64,000 nucleotides of DNA from Alkalihalobacillus pseudalcaliphilus (GCF_028610675.1 NZ_JAQQWS010000006.1:124001-188000); one strand, 5' to 3'; positions 33,380 through 43,530 are shown, counted from the first letter of the stretch. The notes: generated by a model from the sequence alone, not told the origin. Program-made: numbers and translations.

Positions 33380-35278
33380 TTAAGAATTAGCATTGATTTC
33401 CTCAATAAGTATTGATAACTGCTCCCACCGCTCCATCGCTGCTTCAAGCTGTTCGTTTTTTTGTTTTTGCTCCTCTAATAAATCCGCAATCACCGTGTAA
33501 TCACTACCAGCCACAGCAATTTTTTGCTCAATTTCCAGCAGCTCTGTTTCTAGCGACTCAATTTTACCTTCAATGGTTTCCCACTCTTTTTGTTCGTTAT
33601 AGGAAAGCTTCTTTTTCGTTTTCTTCAAATCTACCTCAATAGCTTTGGATACTTGTTTTTTTTCCTCGATAACTTGTTGTTTCTCTACATCCGTTTTTTC
33701 TAAATAATCACTATAGGTTCCATAGAATGATGAAACATGACCATGACCATCAAAGACTAGAAGTTGATCAACAACTCGGTCTAAAAAATATCGATCATGG
33801 GATACCGTTACAACAACACCTGGAAATTGGTCTAAATAATCTTCTAAAACAGATAATGTTTCCGTATCTAAATCATTTGTAGGTTCATCTAAAAAGAGCA
33901 CATTCGGTTCTCCCATTAAAACTCTAAGTAGATACAGGCGTCTCTTCTCCCCACCTGATAGACGGTGAATATACGTCCATTGCATGGAACGTGGAAACAA
34001 AAAGCGTTCAAGCATTTGCTCTGCTGTTATAATCGTTCCATCCTTTGTATAGACAATTTCAGCTACTTGTTTAATATATTCAATGACTTTTAGCTCTCCA
34101 TTAATCTCTTCATCTTCCTGTGTATAATAACCGATATCGACGGTTTCACCAACTATAACTTCGCCTGAATTGATCTTACGTCTATCAGCCATTATATTTA
34201 ATAAAGTTGATTTCCCGCTACCATTAGGACCGATAATCCCTAAACGTTGTCCTTTTACTAGTAAGTAATCAAAGTTAGATAATAGCTGCTTTTGATCAAT
34301 TGCATAACTAATTGACTTAAGTTCAATGACATCTTTTCCTAAACGTTTAGAACCGATAGAAAAATCAAAATCACGTTGCTCTCTTTTAAAGCCTTGCTCT
34401 TTCAAATCATGTACTCGGTCTATTCTAGCTTTTTGTTTCGTTGTTCTTGCCTTCGCTCCTCGCCGTAGCCATGCTAACTCGCACCTTAATATATTTTGTC
34501 TTTTTGCCTCATGCTGTACTTCTAATGTTTCGCGCTCTGCTTTTTTTTCTAGATAGACCTCATAATTGCCTTCATACCGGAACAAACGTCCATGATCGAG
34601 CTCAAAAATTTGGTTCGTGACACGATTTAAGAAATAGCGGTCATGTGTAATGACGATAAAAGTACCTTTGTATTGACCCAAAAACCCTTCTAGCCACTCT
34701 ATCGTATTATTATCTAAATGGTTTGTTGGTTCATCTAGCAACAATAAATCTACCTGGTTTATGAGGGCTTTGGCTATAGCTACTCGTTTCTTTTGACCTC
34801 CAGAAAGTTGACTTACCTTTTGATCAAAATTGTGAATACCTAATTTTGATAAGACTGTTTTAGCTATCGTATTCGCTTCCCATGCCTCTAGTTCATCCAT
34901 TTTTTGCTGTTGTTTCATTAAAGCAGACAAGTTTTTTTCATTTTCTTGTGCCTCTAAATTAATCAAGGCTTGTTCATACTTTCTAAGGGTGACCATAATA
35001 GGAGCATCCCCATAATAAATTTGTTCTAGAACCGTTAGTTGACTATCAAGTTCTGGCTGCTGAGCTAAATATTCGACTTTAAAATCATTTGCGTGTTTAA
35101 ACTCTCCTTTGTCAGCTTGTTCAAGCTGTGCAATAGCTTTTAAGAGTGAGGATTTCCCAGTGCCATTAAGTCCAATAAGGCCAATTCGTTGTTGCTCATC
35201 AAGTGTAAATGATATATTTTCAAACAGTACTTTGTCTCCATAGGATTTTGTTAATCCTTCTACATGTAATATACTCAT
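33380..35278 (-). CDS. ABC-F family ATPase (Uup/YfmR-like)
   Basis: About 632 residues, two ABC domains without membrane segments: Walker A GLNGTGKSS and GPNGSGKST, signatures LSGGQKKR and LSGGEKRR, Walker B LLLLDEPTNHLD and VLFLDEPTNDLD. The interdomain linker is basic and the last 85 residues form a charged coiled coil as in Uup/YfmR. ABC-F proteins bind the ribosomal E site and relieve stalling or antibiotic block. ATG at 35278 (MSILHVEG) has AAAGGATGAAG upstream; the ATG at 35287 is too near that site. Confidence 0.88.
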   Translation of the reverse strand: MSILHVEGLTKSYGDKVLFENISFTLDEQQRIGLIGLNGTGKSSLLKAIAQLEQADKGEFKHANDFKVEYLAQQPELDSQLTVLEQIYYGDAPIMVTLRKYEQALINLEAQENEKNLSALMKQQQKMDELEAWEANTIAKTVLSKLGIHNFDQKVSQLSGGQKKRVAIAKALINQVDLLLLDEPTNHLDNNTIEWLEGFLGQYKGTFIVITHDRYFLNRVTNQIFELDHGRLFRYEGNYEVYLEKKAERETLEVQHEAKRQNILRCELAWLRRGAKARTTKQKARIDRVHDLKEQGFKREQRDFDFSIGSKRLGKDVIELKSISYAIDQKQLLSNFDYLLVKGQRLGIIGPNGSGKSTLLNIMADRRKINSGEVIVGETVDIGYYTQEDEEINGELKVIEYIKQVAEIVYTKDGTIITAEQMLERFLFPRSMQWTYIHRLSGGEKRRLYLLRVLMGEPNVLFLDEPTNDLDTETLSVLEDYLDQFPGVVVTVSHDRYFLDRVVDQLLVFDGHGHVSSFYGTYSDYLEKTDVEKQQVIEEKKQVSKAIEVDLKKTKKKLSYNEQKEWETIEGKIESLETELLEIEQKIAVAGSDYTVIADLLEEQKQKNEQLEAAMERWEQLSILIEEINANS

Positions 35279-35301
35279 GTTCTTCATCCTTTAGTGTATC
35301 T

Positions 35302-35359
35302 TTTGTATGAAAGTTACTTATGGGCGATAGTTTGTGCCGTGAAGTTAGCTCGTCATTGC
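35302..35359. repeat. Dispersed intergenic repeat, short copy
   Basis: TTTTGTATGAAAGTTACTTA followed by GGGCGATAGTTTGTGCC and GTGAAGTTAGCTCGTCA. It is roughly 90% identical to the reverse complement of 63266-63323, 28 kb away. It ends exactly at the nos stop codon. Confidence 0.75.
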
Positions 35360-36442
35360 TCACACAAGTTCGTCTTCCCGGTAGTAGTTTGGATTGACGA
35401 TTTTATTTTTGTATTGTTGGTGAAAGATATGAGTTGTCGCTGGCGATAGAGGTGGAATGAGCCAAGTCCAATCACCGGTTAACTCACGGTTTGCTTTCGC
35501 TTCCCTTTCTTCAAATCGTTTAAACTGTTTAGCTGCAGTATGATGGTCAACAATACTTACTCCAAATTTTTTATAGGAAAATAGAACAGCTTTATTTAAT
35601 TCAACTAATGCTTCATCGCGCCACAAATGACTTTCTCTACTTTGATCCAAATGAAATAATTCAGCAACACGACTTAATTGATCATATCGACATGGATCAG
35701 CAAAATTTCGTGCGGCAATCTCTGTACCCATATACCAACCATTAAAGGGTGCACATGGATAACGAATACCACCTATCTCTAATACCATATCAGAAATGAT
35801 AGGTACAGCATACCATTTCAATTGCAACTCTTCGAATAATGGATTGGTCGGGTGTTCAATCGGAACTTCAAGAACTAAACCTTCGGGAATCTCTCTAAAA
35901 TATAGCTTATCACTTATTTGAACAACAATAGGCAATAATTCAAATGGTTGTTGTTTCCCTTGCCAACCTAACTCTAAACAAACTTTTGTCAATTCTATAG
36001 AGGCTGGGTCTCCAATTATGCCAAGTTCTGTTTCATATCCTGCATATCGAAAAAGTTGGTGATTTAAGATTTTGATAGAATGTCTACTTGTTTCCGGTTG
36101 GAAAACCGTTATCGTCGGCAAGATTTTCCCGTTATTTGTTGCGCTTTTAATATGTTCCCATATTTCAGCAAATACTGTTTCGATAGATACCGCATCTCTT
36201 GCATCACGCACTTGCATGGAATCCCAAAATAACCGACCAATACATTTATTACTGTTTCGCCAGGCCATTTTTGCTCCATGTGCTAACTCTTCGTATGTAT
36301 GTGTATATGTTCCTTCTTGATGTATTTGTTGCTGTACTTCGCTTAATCTGTCATTGAGTACTTTGGATTGAAAGGATAATTCTTGATAACAGCTATGTAA
36401 AAAAGTCTCTGCTTCTTCTAACAGTCCTTTTTTGGAATACAT
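35360..36442 (-). CDS. nos: Bacterial nitric-oxide synthase oxygenase
   Basis: About 360 residues, oxygenase domain only, as usual in Bacillus. WRNSNKCIGRLFW holds the heme-ligating Cys; PCAPFNGWYMGTEIAARNF carries the Arg-substrate Glu and helix; TGDWTWLIPPLSPATTHIFH is the pterin/dimer region. It oxidises arginine to citrulline and NO using generic flavodoxin-type reductants, protecting against oxidative and antibiotic stress. ATG at 36442 follows AAAGGAGGG at about 7 nt. Confidence 0.96.
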   Translation of the reverse strand: MYSKKGLLEEAETFLHSCYQELSFQSKVLNDRLSEVQQQIHQEGTYTHTYEELAHGAKMAWRNSNKCIGRLFWDSMQVRDARDAVSIETVFAEIWEHIKSATNNGKILPTITVFQPETSRHSIKILNHQLFRYAGYETELGIIGDPASIELTKVCLELGWQGKQQPFELLPIVVQISDKLYFREIPEGLVLEVPIEHPTNPLFEELQLKWYAVPIISDMVLEIGGIRYPCAPFNGWYMGTEIAARNFADPCRYDQLSRVAELFHLDQSRESHLWRDEALVELNKAVLFSYKKFGVSIVDHHTAAKQFKRFEEREAKANRELTGDWTWLIPPLSPATTHIFHQQYKNKIVNPNYYREDELV

Positions 36443-36531
36443 GGTCATCCCTCCTTTTTTCTTAAATTAAAGTTCTAAACAAATTCAGAGCTGCCGAACT
36501 TGTCAGTCGCTTTAGTCCGTTACAACTCTAA

Positions 36532-36810
36532 TATTTTGTATGAAAGTGATACTACTGATTAGGTGCGGAGTTCTACTTCCCGTACCGAAAATTATGCTCC
36601 GCCGGGTACTAACATCAATTAAAATAAAAACAATAACAACAACAAAAACAAAGTGGATGAACAGACACCAGTTAAAGGCAAATGCCACTTTCGTGTTTGT
36701 TGGTGGCGAAGTGAACGGGGCTTCGCCATGTGGGTTTTGTATGAAAATTAACTAAACCTCATGTGCGAAGCCTTAATTACCGCTACTAGTTCTCGGTTTC
36801 AACGTTCATC
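36532..36810. repeat. Dispersed intergenic repeat, composite copy c
   Basis: ATTTTGTATGAAAGTGATAC, GCGGAGTTCTACTTCC and TACCGAAAATTATGCTCCGC, then a second module (AAAGGCAAATGCCACTTTCG to GGGCTTCGCCATGTGGG) also found at 61040-61120, and another TTTTGTATGAAAATT. It fills most of the 474-bp gap 36443-36916, in which no gene was found. Confidence 0.7.
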
Positions 36811-36916
36811 CATCAACCTTAACTTAATGGCAGATGTAAAAACTCATTTAACCAAAAGCTATCAAGTAATGTATCAAACATCTTCTTTTTTTGTTGTGGG
36901 CATTTGATTATTTATT

Positions 36917-37399
36917 TTAGCCCTTTAATAATTCTTGGATTTTTGCTTCTAGCTTTTCTGGCTCAGTTTGAGGTGAGTAACGTTCTACTACTTCGCCCTT
37001 TTTATTTATTAGGAATTTGGTGAAATTCCATTTAACTTCTGAGCTTAAGACACCTTTTTGCTCCTTTTTTAAGTGTTTATATAAAGGTTCTGCCTCCGAG
37101 CCATTTACTTTTATTTTGGCAAGTAACGGGAAACTAACACCATGATTTAATTGACAAGCTTCTACCATCTCATCATTTGATAGTGGCTCCTGGTTCATAA
37201 ATTGGTTACATGGAAAGCCTAGTACAACTAATCCCTTTTCTTTATAGGATTGATACAAATGCTCAAGACCTTTAAACTGCGGTGTTAACCCACATTTTGT
37301 TGCCGTGTTAACAATCAAAAGTACCTTTCCTTTATATTGCTCTAGAGCGACCTCTTCTCCATTTGGAGCTTGTACGGTAAAATCAAAAACATTGGCCAT
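36917..37399 (-). CDS. bsaA: Thiol (glutathione-type) peroxidase, BsaA family
   Basis: 160 residues. NTATKCGLTPQF carries the peroxidatic Cys near 36, FPCNQFMNQEP the Gln and second Cys, and VKWNFTKFLI the Trp-Asn of the catalytic tetrad. Likely thioredoxin-dependent detoxification of hydroperoxides. ATG at 37399 is supported by GGGAGGAAGAG; an upstream in-frame ATG at 37456 adds an unrelated extension. Confidence 0.93.
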   Translation of the reverse strand: MANVFDFTVQAPNGEEVALEQYKGKVLLIVNTATKCGLTPQFKGLEHLYQSYKEKGLVVLGFPCNQFMNQEPLSNDEMVEACQLNHGVSFPLLAKIKVNGSEAEPLYKHLKKEQKGVLSSEVKWNFTKFLINKKGEVVERYSPQTEPEKLEAKIQELLKG

Positions 37400-37572
37400 T
37401 TTAGCTCTTCCTCCCATCAATAAGTTATACCCATTATACCTATTCTTGGTGATCATTTCGAGTTTTCTCGCTATTGAACATATAAAAACTTCATGTTTAA
37501 AACATCATTCCACGGGTATACATGAAACAACAAAATGCTTTTACATACTCAGTTATCACTTATTAAAGAATC

Positions 37573-37608
37573 AAAAAAAGACTTACTCTCTTAATTGAAA
37601 GTAAGCCT
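37573..37608 (-). terminator. Intrinsic terminator of the cwlO-like gene
   Basis: GGCTTACTTTC and GAGAGTAAGTC pair around AATTAA on the minus strand and are followed by TTTTTTT. Confidence 0.8.
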
Positions 37609-37622
37609 TTATGAATAAGCTA

Positions 37623-38855
37623 TTAATGTACGCGTACAACACGCCCACTGAATGTATTTTTCCAGTAACCACTTGACATATCAGCAATCGCAACACCTGT
37701 AGAGCTTTGAGAGCCAATGAATTTATTGTTTCCTAAATAAATACCAACATGTCCATCTGTTTTATAAGTATTAAAGAAAACTAAATCTCCTGGCTGTCTA
37801 TCACCCGCTGCAATTTGTTGTCCAGCAAAACGTAATCCATCTGTAGAAGCTGGTACTTGATAGCCTGCTTGCCTCATTGCCCATGCCACAAATCCTGAAC
37901 AGTCAAAACGTCCGTTAGCAATATCTGAAGCACTACGTCCTCCACCAAATACATAAACAGAATTACCAATGTATTTTCTACCTGCATCCATGGCAATTTG
38001 AATGTTTCCATTTCCAGTTGAAACAGCTGATTGACTATTTGTATTAGAAGATGTATCAGCTGTTGTGTTTGATGCTGATGTTAAAGAGACAGAATCAGAA
38101 CGATCAACGACTTGGTTTTGACGTGCTTCGATATCTGCCGCTCTTGCAGCAAGTTCACTATCTTGTGCAGTTAAACCATCTCTTTCTGCTTCGGCAAGTT
38201 CAACCTTTTCTTCAACCTCAGCTTTTAAAGCTTCATTCTGCTCTTGTTGCTCGATAATATGATGCTTCATACCTTCAAGCTCTACTTGCTTGTCTTCTAA
38301 TTCACCTAGCTTAGTAGCTACTTCAGCACGTGCCTCTTCAATTTTCGCCTGGTCTTCTTCTAGTTGCTCGATAATGGCATTATCAGCCTCAGCGATTTTT
38401 GTCATTGCTACTACACGCTCAATGAAATTACTAAAGCTTGTAGAACCAAAAACAACTTCTAAGAAACTAGAATTAGAGTTATTTTGATGGTAAGAAACGG
38501 CACGGTCTTTTAATAAGTCAAAACGTGCTTCGATTTGCTCTTCTAAAATAGCAATCTCTTCTTCTAACTCAGCAATTTCAGATTCAGCTACCGCAATAGC
38601 TTCTTCTGTGTCTTTAATCATTTTCTCGTTGTCTTTAATAGCTTGCTCTACACGTTCAATTTGTTCATTTATTTGCTGGATTTCTTTTTCTAAATCCGTT
38701 AATTGCTCATTTTGCTTCGCAATTTCGCTTTGAATCGTGTCACGTTCTGCTTGAATTCTGTCTAGGTCTGTGTTAGCTGAAGTTGTTGACGCAAATACAC
38801 CTGATAAACCTAAGATAATAGCCGTGCTCAAGATTAAATGCTTTTGCTTACGCAT
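37623..38855 (-). CDS. cwlO: Secreted NlpC/P60 DL-endopeptidase (CwlO-like)
   Basis: 410 residues. Signal peptide 1-27 (MRKQKHLILSTAIILGL, cleavage after TTSA), a long coiled coil (about 30-250), a Ser/Thr/Asn linker, and a C-terminal NlpC/P60 domain with catalytic Cys in GRFDCSGFVAWAMRQ, His in TDGHVGIYLGN and a downstream polar residue. CwlO is the vegetative elongation hydrolase controlled in B. subtilis by FtsEX and WalRK. Domain order matches CwlO. A long upstream region with repeated TGTTACA motifs precedes it. Confidence 0.88.
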   Translation of the reverse strand: MRKQKHLILSTAIILGLSGVFASTTSANTDLDRIQAERDTIQSEIAKQNEQLTDLEKEIQQINEQIERVEQAIKDNEKMIKDTEEAIAVAESEIAELEEEIAILEEQIEARFDLLKDRAVSYHQNNSNSSFLEVVFGSTSFSNFIERVVAMTKIAEADNAIIEQLEEDQAKIEEARAEVATKLGELEDKQVELEGMKHHIIEQQEQNEALKAEVEEKVELAEAERDGLTAQDSELAARAADIEARQNQVVDRSDSVSLTSASNTTADTSSNTNSQSAVSTGNGNIQIAMDAGRKYIGNSVYVFGGGRSASDIANGRFDCSGFVAWAMRQAGYQVPASTDGLRFAGQQIAAGDRQPGDLVFFNTYKTDGHVGIYLGNNKFIGSQSSTGVAIADMSSGYWKNTFSGRVVRVH

Positions 38856-39000
38856 ATGTACCCCTACCTTTTAATTAATATGTATGTGATTCCTCTTTAC
38901 GACTTACTTATATGTAATACGACAAAATCCTTATAAATCTTTTAATTTTCCTTCACGATTTGAAGTATATCATCAAAAAATGACAATGATATGTTAGTAG

Positions 39001-39212
39001 TGTTACATTTATATTTCTAATGTTACAATAAACGCTATTATTGTAACAATTATATTTTTGAAATAATCTATCAAACCCTTATTTTATAAGGTACTCACTA
39101 ATTAAAAGTGGCAATTTACTAGTCTTTTTTTCATCTCCTCATTAAAGAGATAGGTCTTTTCATCTCCATTTATATTACAAGAATGTTACACAGACAAATA
39201 TAATGTAACAAA
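39001..39212. promoter_or_regulatory. TGTTACA/TGTAACA cluster upstream of cwlO
   Basis: Five copies of TGTTACA or its complement lie within about 210 bp, including a perfect inverted repeat TGTTACAATAA (39021-39031) and TTATTGTAACA (39038-39048) and a looser pair near 39184-39211. The 573-bp gap 38856-39428 holds no gene. The motif matches the WalR half-site TGTWAH but not its 5-bp spacing. It could be a WalR or other regulator site. Confidence 0.45.
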
Positions 39213-39383
39213 ATAACTGCAAATCCTTCATCTACTTCTCCATTCCCCCCCACTAAAAGACCAATTTTTTACTATCCCTTCAATAAAAATGAGTTCCCCT
39301 TAATGGCAAAGTTCCTGCCTAATTATTTTATTTTCTAATTACTTACGTATATTAAATGCGATAATCCTTACTTAAATAATGAA

Positions 39384-39425
39384 AGAGCAGCTATGCATCT
39401 GAAAAACAGATTCAATAGCTGCTCT
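39384..39425 (-). terminator. Hairpin terminating the tre operon
   Basis: Perfect 11-bp arms AGAGCAGCTAT (39384-39394) and ATAGCTGCTCT (39415-39425), 3 bp beyond the treR stop. The U-run is weak. Confidence 0.7.
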
Positions 39426-39428
39426 CTT

Positions 39429-40151
39429 CTATTTTTGGCGTCTTGCAAAATCTACAAAGCGGAATTTATCAGGACGGTGTCTAGACTCCGTATATTGAAA
39501 TAAACTAGCATCCTCAAGGTAAACAAGGCTTCTTACCACAACGATATTTTGATAATGTCCCATGTTCAAAAGCTCAGCATCTTCCTCTGTGATTTCCTCA
39601 ACGGTAATTTCTTTTTTGGCAAAACTGATGACTAACCCTAATTCATCTTCTACATATTTATAAATAGATTGCTTGCATTGTTCCATGTTCAATACGGGAA
39701 TATAACTTTTTATTAAGAAATCCTTATCTAATATAATGCGCTCATGATCAATTTCTCTAACCCTAACCACTTTCCACACTTTCTCATCTTCATCCACCTG
39801 AGCATTTCTTAACGGTTCTATCATGTCTGCTTCTTCAAGTGTGATGACCTCAGTATTCGCACTTCCTCCAATCGTATGAGCAAGTTCTCTAAAACTTACT
39901 AATCCAGTGACTGGAAAGTCAATCTTTGCATTTTTTAATACTAAGGAACCTTTACCTTGAATCTTTTGAATGTACCCATACTCTGATAAGTTTTTTAATG
40001 CTTTCCTAATCGTCTCACGGGAAGCCTGAAACTGTTCGACCAGCTCATGTTCAGAAGGTAAATATTCATTTTCTCGATATTTACCATTTTTAATATCTTC
40101 TTTAAGCTGTTCATAAATAAAATTGAACTTATTACGCTTCAATAGTCTCAC
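39429..40151 (-). CDS. treR: TreR, GntR-family trehalose operon repressor
   Basis: 240 residues: an N-terminal winged helix (YLPSEHELVEQFQASRETIR, then KALKNLSEYGYI) and a C-terminal UTRA effector domain. Trehalose-6-phosphate is the inducer of B. subtilis TreR. It is the last gene of treP-treA-treR; TTGTATATACAA-type operators lie upstream of treP. Confidence 0.92.
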   Translation of the reverse strand: MRLLKRNKFNFIYEQLKEDIKNGKYRENEYLPSEHELVEQFQASRETIRKALKNLSEYGYIQKIQGKGSLVLKNAKIDFPVTGLVSFRELAHTIGGSANTEVITLEEADMIEPLRNAQVDEDEKVWKVVRVREIDHERIILDKDFLIKSYIPVLNMEQCKQSIYKYVEDELGLVISFAKKEITVEEITEEDAELLNMGHYQNIVVVRSLVYLEDASLFQYTESRHRPDKFRFVDFARRQK

Positions 40152-40163
40152 CTTTTTCTATCT

Positions 40164-41831
40164 TTAGCCCTCAATCAAGTAAACAACGGATTGATATGGC
40201 TCTAACGTTAGCGTCTCACCAAAAGGTGGTACTAATTCATCGTTGTTTAATAGTAGCTCAGCATGACCACGGCTGATAGTTTTGGGCACTTCAAACATGA
40301 CTCTCTCAGCATAAAAGTTATTAATAACTAATAGTTTCTGCTGCCCGTACTTTCGAATATACGCAAATATCTGGTCATTATCTTCGTCTACTATTTCGAA
40401 ATCCCCATATGTGATAATATCATACTTTTTACGCATTTGTATTAGTTTTTGATAATGATAAAAGATCGAGTCTTCATCTTTCAAAGCTTGTACAACATTT
40501 ATATCACGGTAATTCTTTGATACACCTATCCATGGCGTTCCTGAAGTAAAACCTGCGTTTGTTTCATCTGACCACTGCATCGGTGTTCTTGAATTATCGC
40601 GTGAACGCTCTTGGATGATTTCAATTGCCCTTTCTTCACTTTTACCTTCAGCTAACAAAGCTTTATAGGCGTTTAATGTTTCAACATCTCGGTAATCTTG
40701 AATCGAAGTAAAACCAGGGTTCGTCATACCAATTTCCTCACCTTGATAAATATACGGTGTACCTTGCATGAGGTGAATGGCCGTCGCAAGCATTTTTGCT
40801 GATTGGTGATGATATTTTTTATCATCACCATAACGGCTTACAACTCGAGGCTGATCGTGATTACACCAAAATAAAGCATTCCACCCTCCACCTTTTGCCA
40901 TTTCAACTTGCCACGTCGATAAAATCTGTTTGAGCTGTGCAAAATCAAAAGGTGCCAATTCCCATTTCTGACCATTTCGATAATCGACCTTTAAATGATG
41001 GAAATTAAAAGTCATGCTTAATTCATTTCTTTTTGGATTGGAGTATTTAATACAATGTTCTATACTTGTTGACGACATTTCACCGACTGTCATTGTTTGA
41101 TATTTGGATAATACTTCTTGATTCATCTCCTGTAAAAACTCATGAACCCTTGGCCCATCTGTATAAAACCTTCTCCCATCTTTATTCGGATCGGTTTCAT
41201 TCGGGAAACTCTGGTCCTTAGAAATTAAATTTATGACGTCCAATCGGAAACCATCAATACCTTTGTCAAACCAAAAATGCATCATTTCATAAACATGCTT
41301 TCGTAATTTTTCATTTTCCCAATTTAAATCCGCTTGAGTTTGATCGAATAAATGCAAATAATACTGGTCTGTCTTTTCGTCATATTTCCAGGCAGAGCCA
41401 CCAAACTTTGATTGCCAATTTGTTGGTTCTTTACTTTGGACGGGATCTTTCCATATATAATAATCACGGTAAGGATTATCCTTTGATTTCTTTGCTTCTT
41501 GAAACCATTGATGCTCTGTCGAGGTATGATTAACAACTAAATCCATAATCAGTTTCATATCGCGATTATGAACTTCCTCTAAAAGTTCTTCAAAATCAGC
41601 CATCGTGCCATATTCAGGTTCTATTGAATAGTAATCAGAAATATCATAGCCATTATCATTTTGGGGTGAGGCATAAATAGGAGTTAGCCAGATGACATCA
41701 ACACCTAACTCTTTTAAGTAATCTAGCTTCTCAGTAATTCCTTGTATATCTCCTTGACCACTACCTGTTGTATCATTAAAACTCTTCGGATAAATTTGAT
41801 AGACGACCGAACGTCTCCACCATTCATTCAT
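40164..41831 (-). CDS. treA: TreA, trehalose-6-phosphate hydrolase (GH13)
   Basis: 555 residues. WWRRSVVYQIYPKSF start, DLVVNHTS, nucleophile in GFRLDVINLI, acid/base in TVGEMSS, and NHDQPR. GH13 subfamily enzyme giving glucose plus glucose-6-phosphate from the product of TreP. It is 12 bp upstream of treR. A dispersed repeat, not a promoter, fills the space to treP. Confidence 0.95.
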   Translation of the reverse strand: MNEWWRRSVVYQIYPKSFNDTTGSGQGDIQGITEKLDYLKELGVDVIWLTPIYASPQNDNGYDISDYYSIEPEYGTMADFEELLEEVHNRDMKLIMDLVVNHTSTEHQWFQEAKKSKDNPYRDYYIWKDPVQSKEPTNWQSKFGGSAWKYDEKTDQYYLHLFDQTQADLNWENEKLRKHVYEMMHFWFDKGIDGFRLDVINLISKDQSFPNETDPNKDGRRFYTDGPRVHEFLQEMNQEVLSKYQTMTVGEMSSTSIEHCIKYSNPKRNELSMTFNFHHLKVDYRNGQKWELAPFDFAQLKQILSTWQVEMAKGGGWNALFWCNHDQPRVVSRYGDDKKYHHQSAKMLATAIHLMQGTPYIYQGEEIGMTNPGFTSIQDYRDVETLNAYKALLAEGKSEERAIEIIQERSRDNSRTPMQWSDETNAGFTSGTPWIGVSKNYRDINVVQALKDEDSIFYHYQKLIQMRKKYDIITYGDFEIVDEDNDQIFAYIRKYGQQKLLVINNFYAERVMFEVPKTISRGHAELLLNNDELVPPFGETLTLEPYQSVVYLIEG

Positions 41832-41867
41832 TGTTATGATCCCCTTTCGTTTATAAAAATTATCTAA

Positions 41868-41930
41868 AGCTTTATTGCGGAGCGTTAATCGCAGCTACCG
41901 AAGTTCTTGCTCCGCTGGGTTACTATTAAT
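41868..41930. repeat. Dispersed intergenic repeat, copy d
   Basis: TTGCGGAGCGTTAATCGCAG, CTACCGAAGTTCTTGCTCCG and CTGGGTTACT match the hairpin core of the repeat family (GCGGAG ... CTACCGAA ... GCTCCGC) without the TTTTGTATGAAAGTT end. It lies inside the 273-bp treP-treA gap. Confidence 0.55.
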
Positions 41931-42068
41931 TCTTAAGTTCAAAAAACTCTTACAACATTCATGCAAATAAAAAGTAAAAACCCAATTTGCAGTTACTTGT
42001 AGTACACAGTCAAAGCCAGCCAATTTAAAGTTTTGAATTTCATTTTATTAATGGAGAGTTTATTGGTA

Positions 42069-42102
42069 AAAGGCCACTAGTTTTGCAACTAATGACCTTT
42101 CA
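42069..42102 (-). terminator. Hairpin between treP and treA
   Basis: Minus strand AAGGTCATTAGTT and AACTAGTGGCCTT pair around GCAA with two mismatches, followed by TTTA. It is probably a partial terminator that lowers treA-treR expression relative to treP. Confidence 0.6.
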
Positions 42103-42104
42103 TT

Positions 42105-43517
42105 TTAATCTGTGATCTTACGTGTTTTTCCATATAGATAAGTTAAGACAAATGGAAGGACAAAGGCGATTAACATTCCAATTAAGAAAACGCCCCATTG
42201 TTCGACTACAATTGAAAAGATTCCTGGTAGACCACCTACACCAATAGAATTGGCCATAACTGCATTCCATGAAATCCACAATCCACCTAGAGCGGCACTA
42301 ATAATCGCCATTATAAACGGAAAGCGATATCTTAAATTCACTCCAAATAAAGCCGGCTCTGTAATTCCTAGGTACGCTGATACTGAAGAGGTATATGATA
42401 AACCTTTAATTTTTTCATCTTTGACTAAAAATGCCATGGCTAATGCGGCTGATCCTTGGGCAATATTTGATAAAACAAGGATTGGCCATAAGAAAGTACC
42501 GCCAATGGTACCAATTAATTGCACATCGATTGCAAGGAATGTGTGATGCATTCCTGTAATAACGAGTGGTGCATAGGATAATCCGTATAATAAACCACCT
42601 AAAGCGGCAACGTTGTCAAATACCCAAACAAATATATCCGTTATAAAGTTACCGATTGAAAATGTAACGGGTCCAATTAATAAGAAAGATAGAAATCCAG
42701 TAACAAGTAAAGCGATTGGTGCAACGATTAATAACTGAAAACCTTCTGGTACTTTTTTCTTCAACCATATTTCAATTTTAGCTAATATAAACGCTGCAAC
42801 TAAAATAGGAAGGACTTGTCCTTGATAACCCATCTGGGCAATCTCTAAACCGAATAAATTCCAATAAGGTACTTCTCCAGCTTCTAAAGCCTCTCCGTAA
42901 GACCAAGCACTTAATAGATTTGGATGAACTAGAATAAGTCCTAAGACAATCCCTAACAGTGGGTTTCCACCAAACCTCTTTACTGCCGACCAACCAATTA
43001 GCGCTGGTAAGAAATCAAAGGCTGTAGCAGCTATTAAATTGATAATGTTAGCAAAATCAGCCCATTGTGGGTACATTTCTACAAGTGATTGTTCACCAAA
43101 AATGTTATTAGCCGTTAATATATTGTTAACTCCAAGCAAGAGACCTGCTGTAACAATGGCTGGTAAAATAGGGATAAATATGTCCGCTAATGTTTTGATT
43201 GCTCGTTTAAGAGGGTTCATTTTTTTGGAAGCTTTTGCTTTCACTTCATCTTTAGAAACCTCTTCTACATCTGCTTCTTGTGCTAACTCTTTATAGACTT
43301 GCTCGACTACTTTCGGACCTATAATTACTTGAAATTGTCCGTCCGTAGCAAATGTCCCTTTTACAACGTCAACATGATCTAATGCTTTCTTATCTACTTT
43401 TGATTCATCATGTAAAACAAAGCGTAATCTCGTTACACAATGTGTAGCTGAATCTATATTTTCTTTTCCGCCTATTGCTTCAAGAATCTCTTTAGAAGCT
43501 TTTTTAGGATCGCTCAT
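42105..43517 (-). CDS. treP: TreP, trehalose-specific PTS EIIBC
   Basis: 470 residues. EIIB domain with the phosphorylated Cys in SATHCVTRLRF, then an EIIC domain with about ten transmembrane segments and the conserved GITEPALFGVNLRYRFPF loop. There is no EIIA domain, so phosphate must come from another EIIA. It imports trehalose as trehalose-6-phosphate for TreA. Confidence 0.94.
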   Translation of the reverse strand: MSDPKKASKEILEAIGGKENIDSATHCVTRLRFVLHDESKVDKKALDHVDVVKGTFATDGQFQVIIGPKVVEQVYKELAQEADVEEVSKDEVKAKASKKMNPLKRAIKTLADIFIPILPAIVTAGLLLGVNNILTANNIFGEQSLVEMYPQWADFANIINLIAATAFDFLPALIGWSAVKRFGGNPLLGIVLGLILVHPNLLSAWSYGEALEAGEVPYWNLFGLEIAQMGYQGQVLPILVAAFILAKIEIWLKKKVPEGFQLLIVAPIALLVTGFLSFLLIGPVTFSIGNFITDIFVWVFDNVAALGGLLYGLSYAPLVITGMHHTFLAIDVQLIGTIGGTFLWPILVLSNIAQGSAALAMAFLVKDEKIKGLSYTSSVSAYLGITEPALFGVNLRYRFPFIMAIISAALGGLWISWNAVMANSIGVGGLPGIFSIVVEQWGVFLIGMLIAFVLPFVLTYLYGKTRKITD

Positions 43518-43530
43518 AAATATCCTCCCC

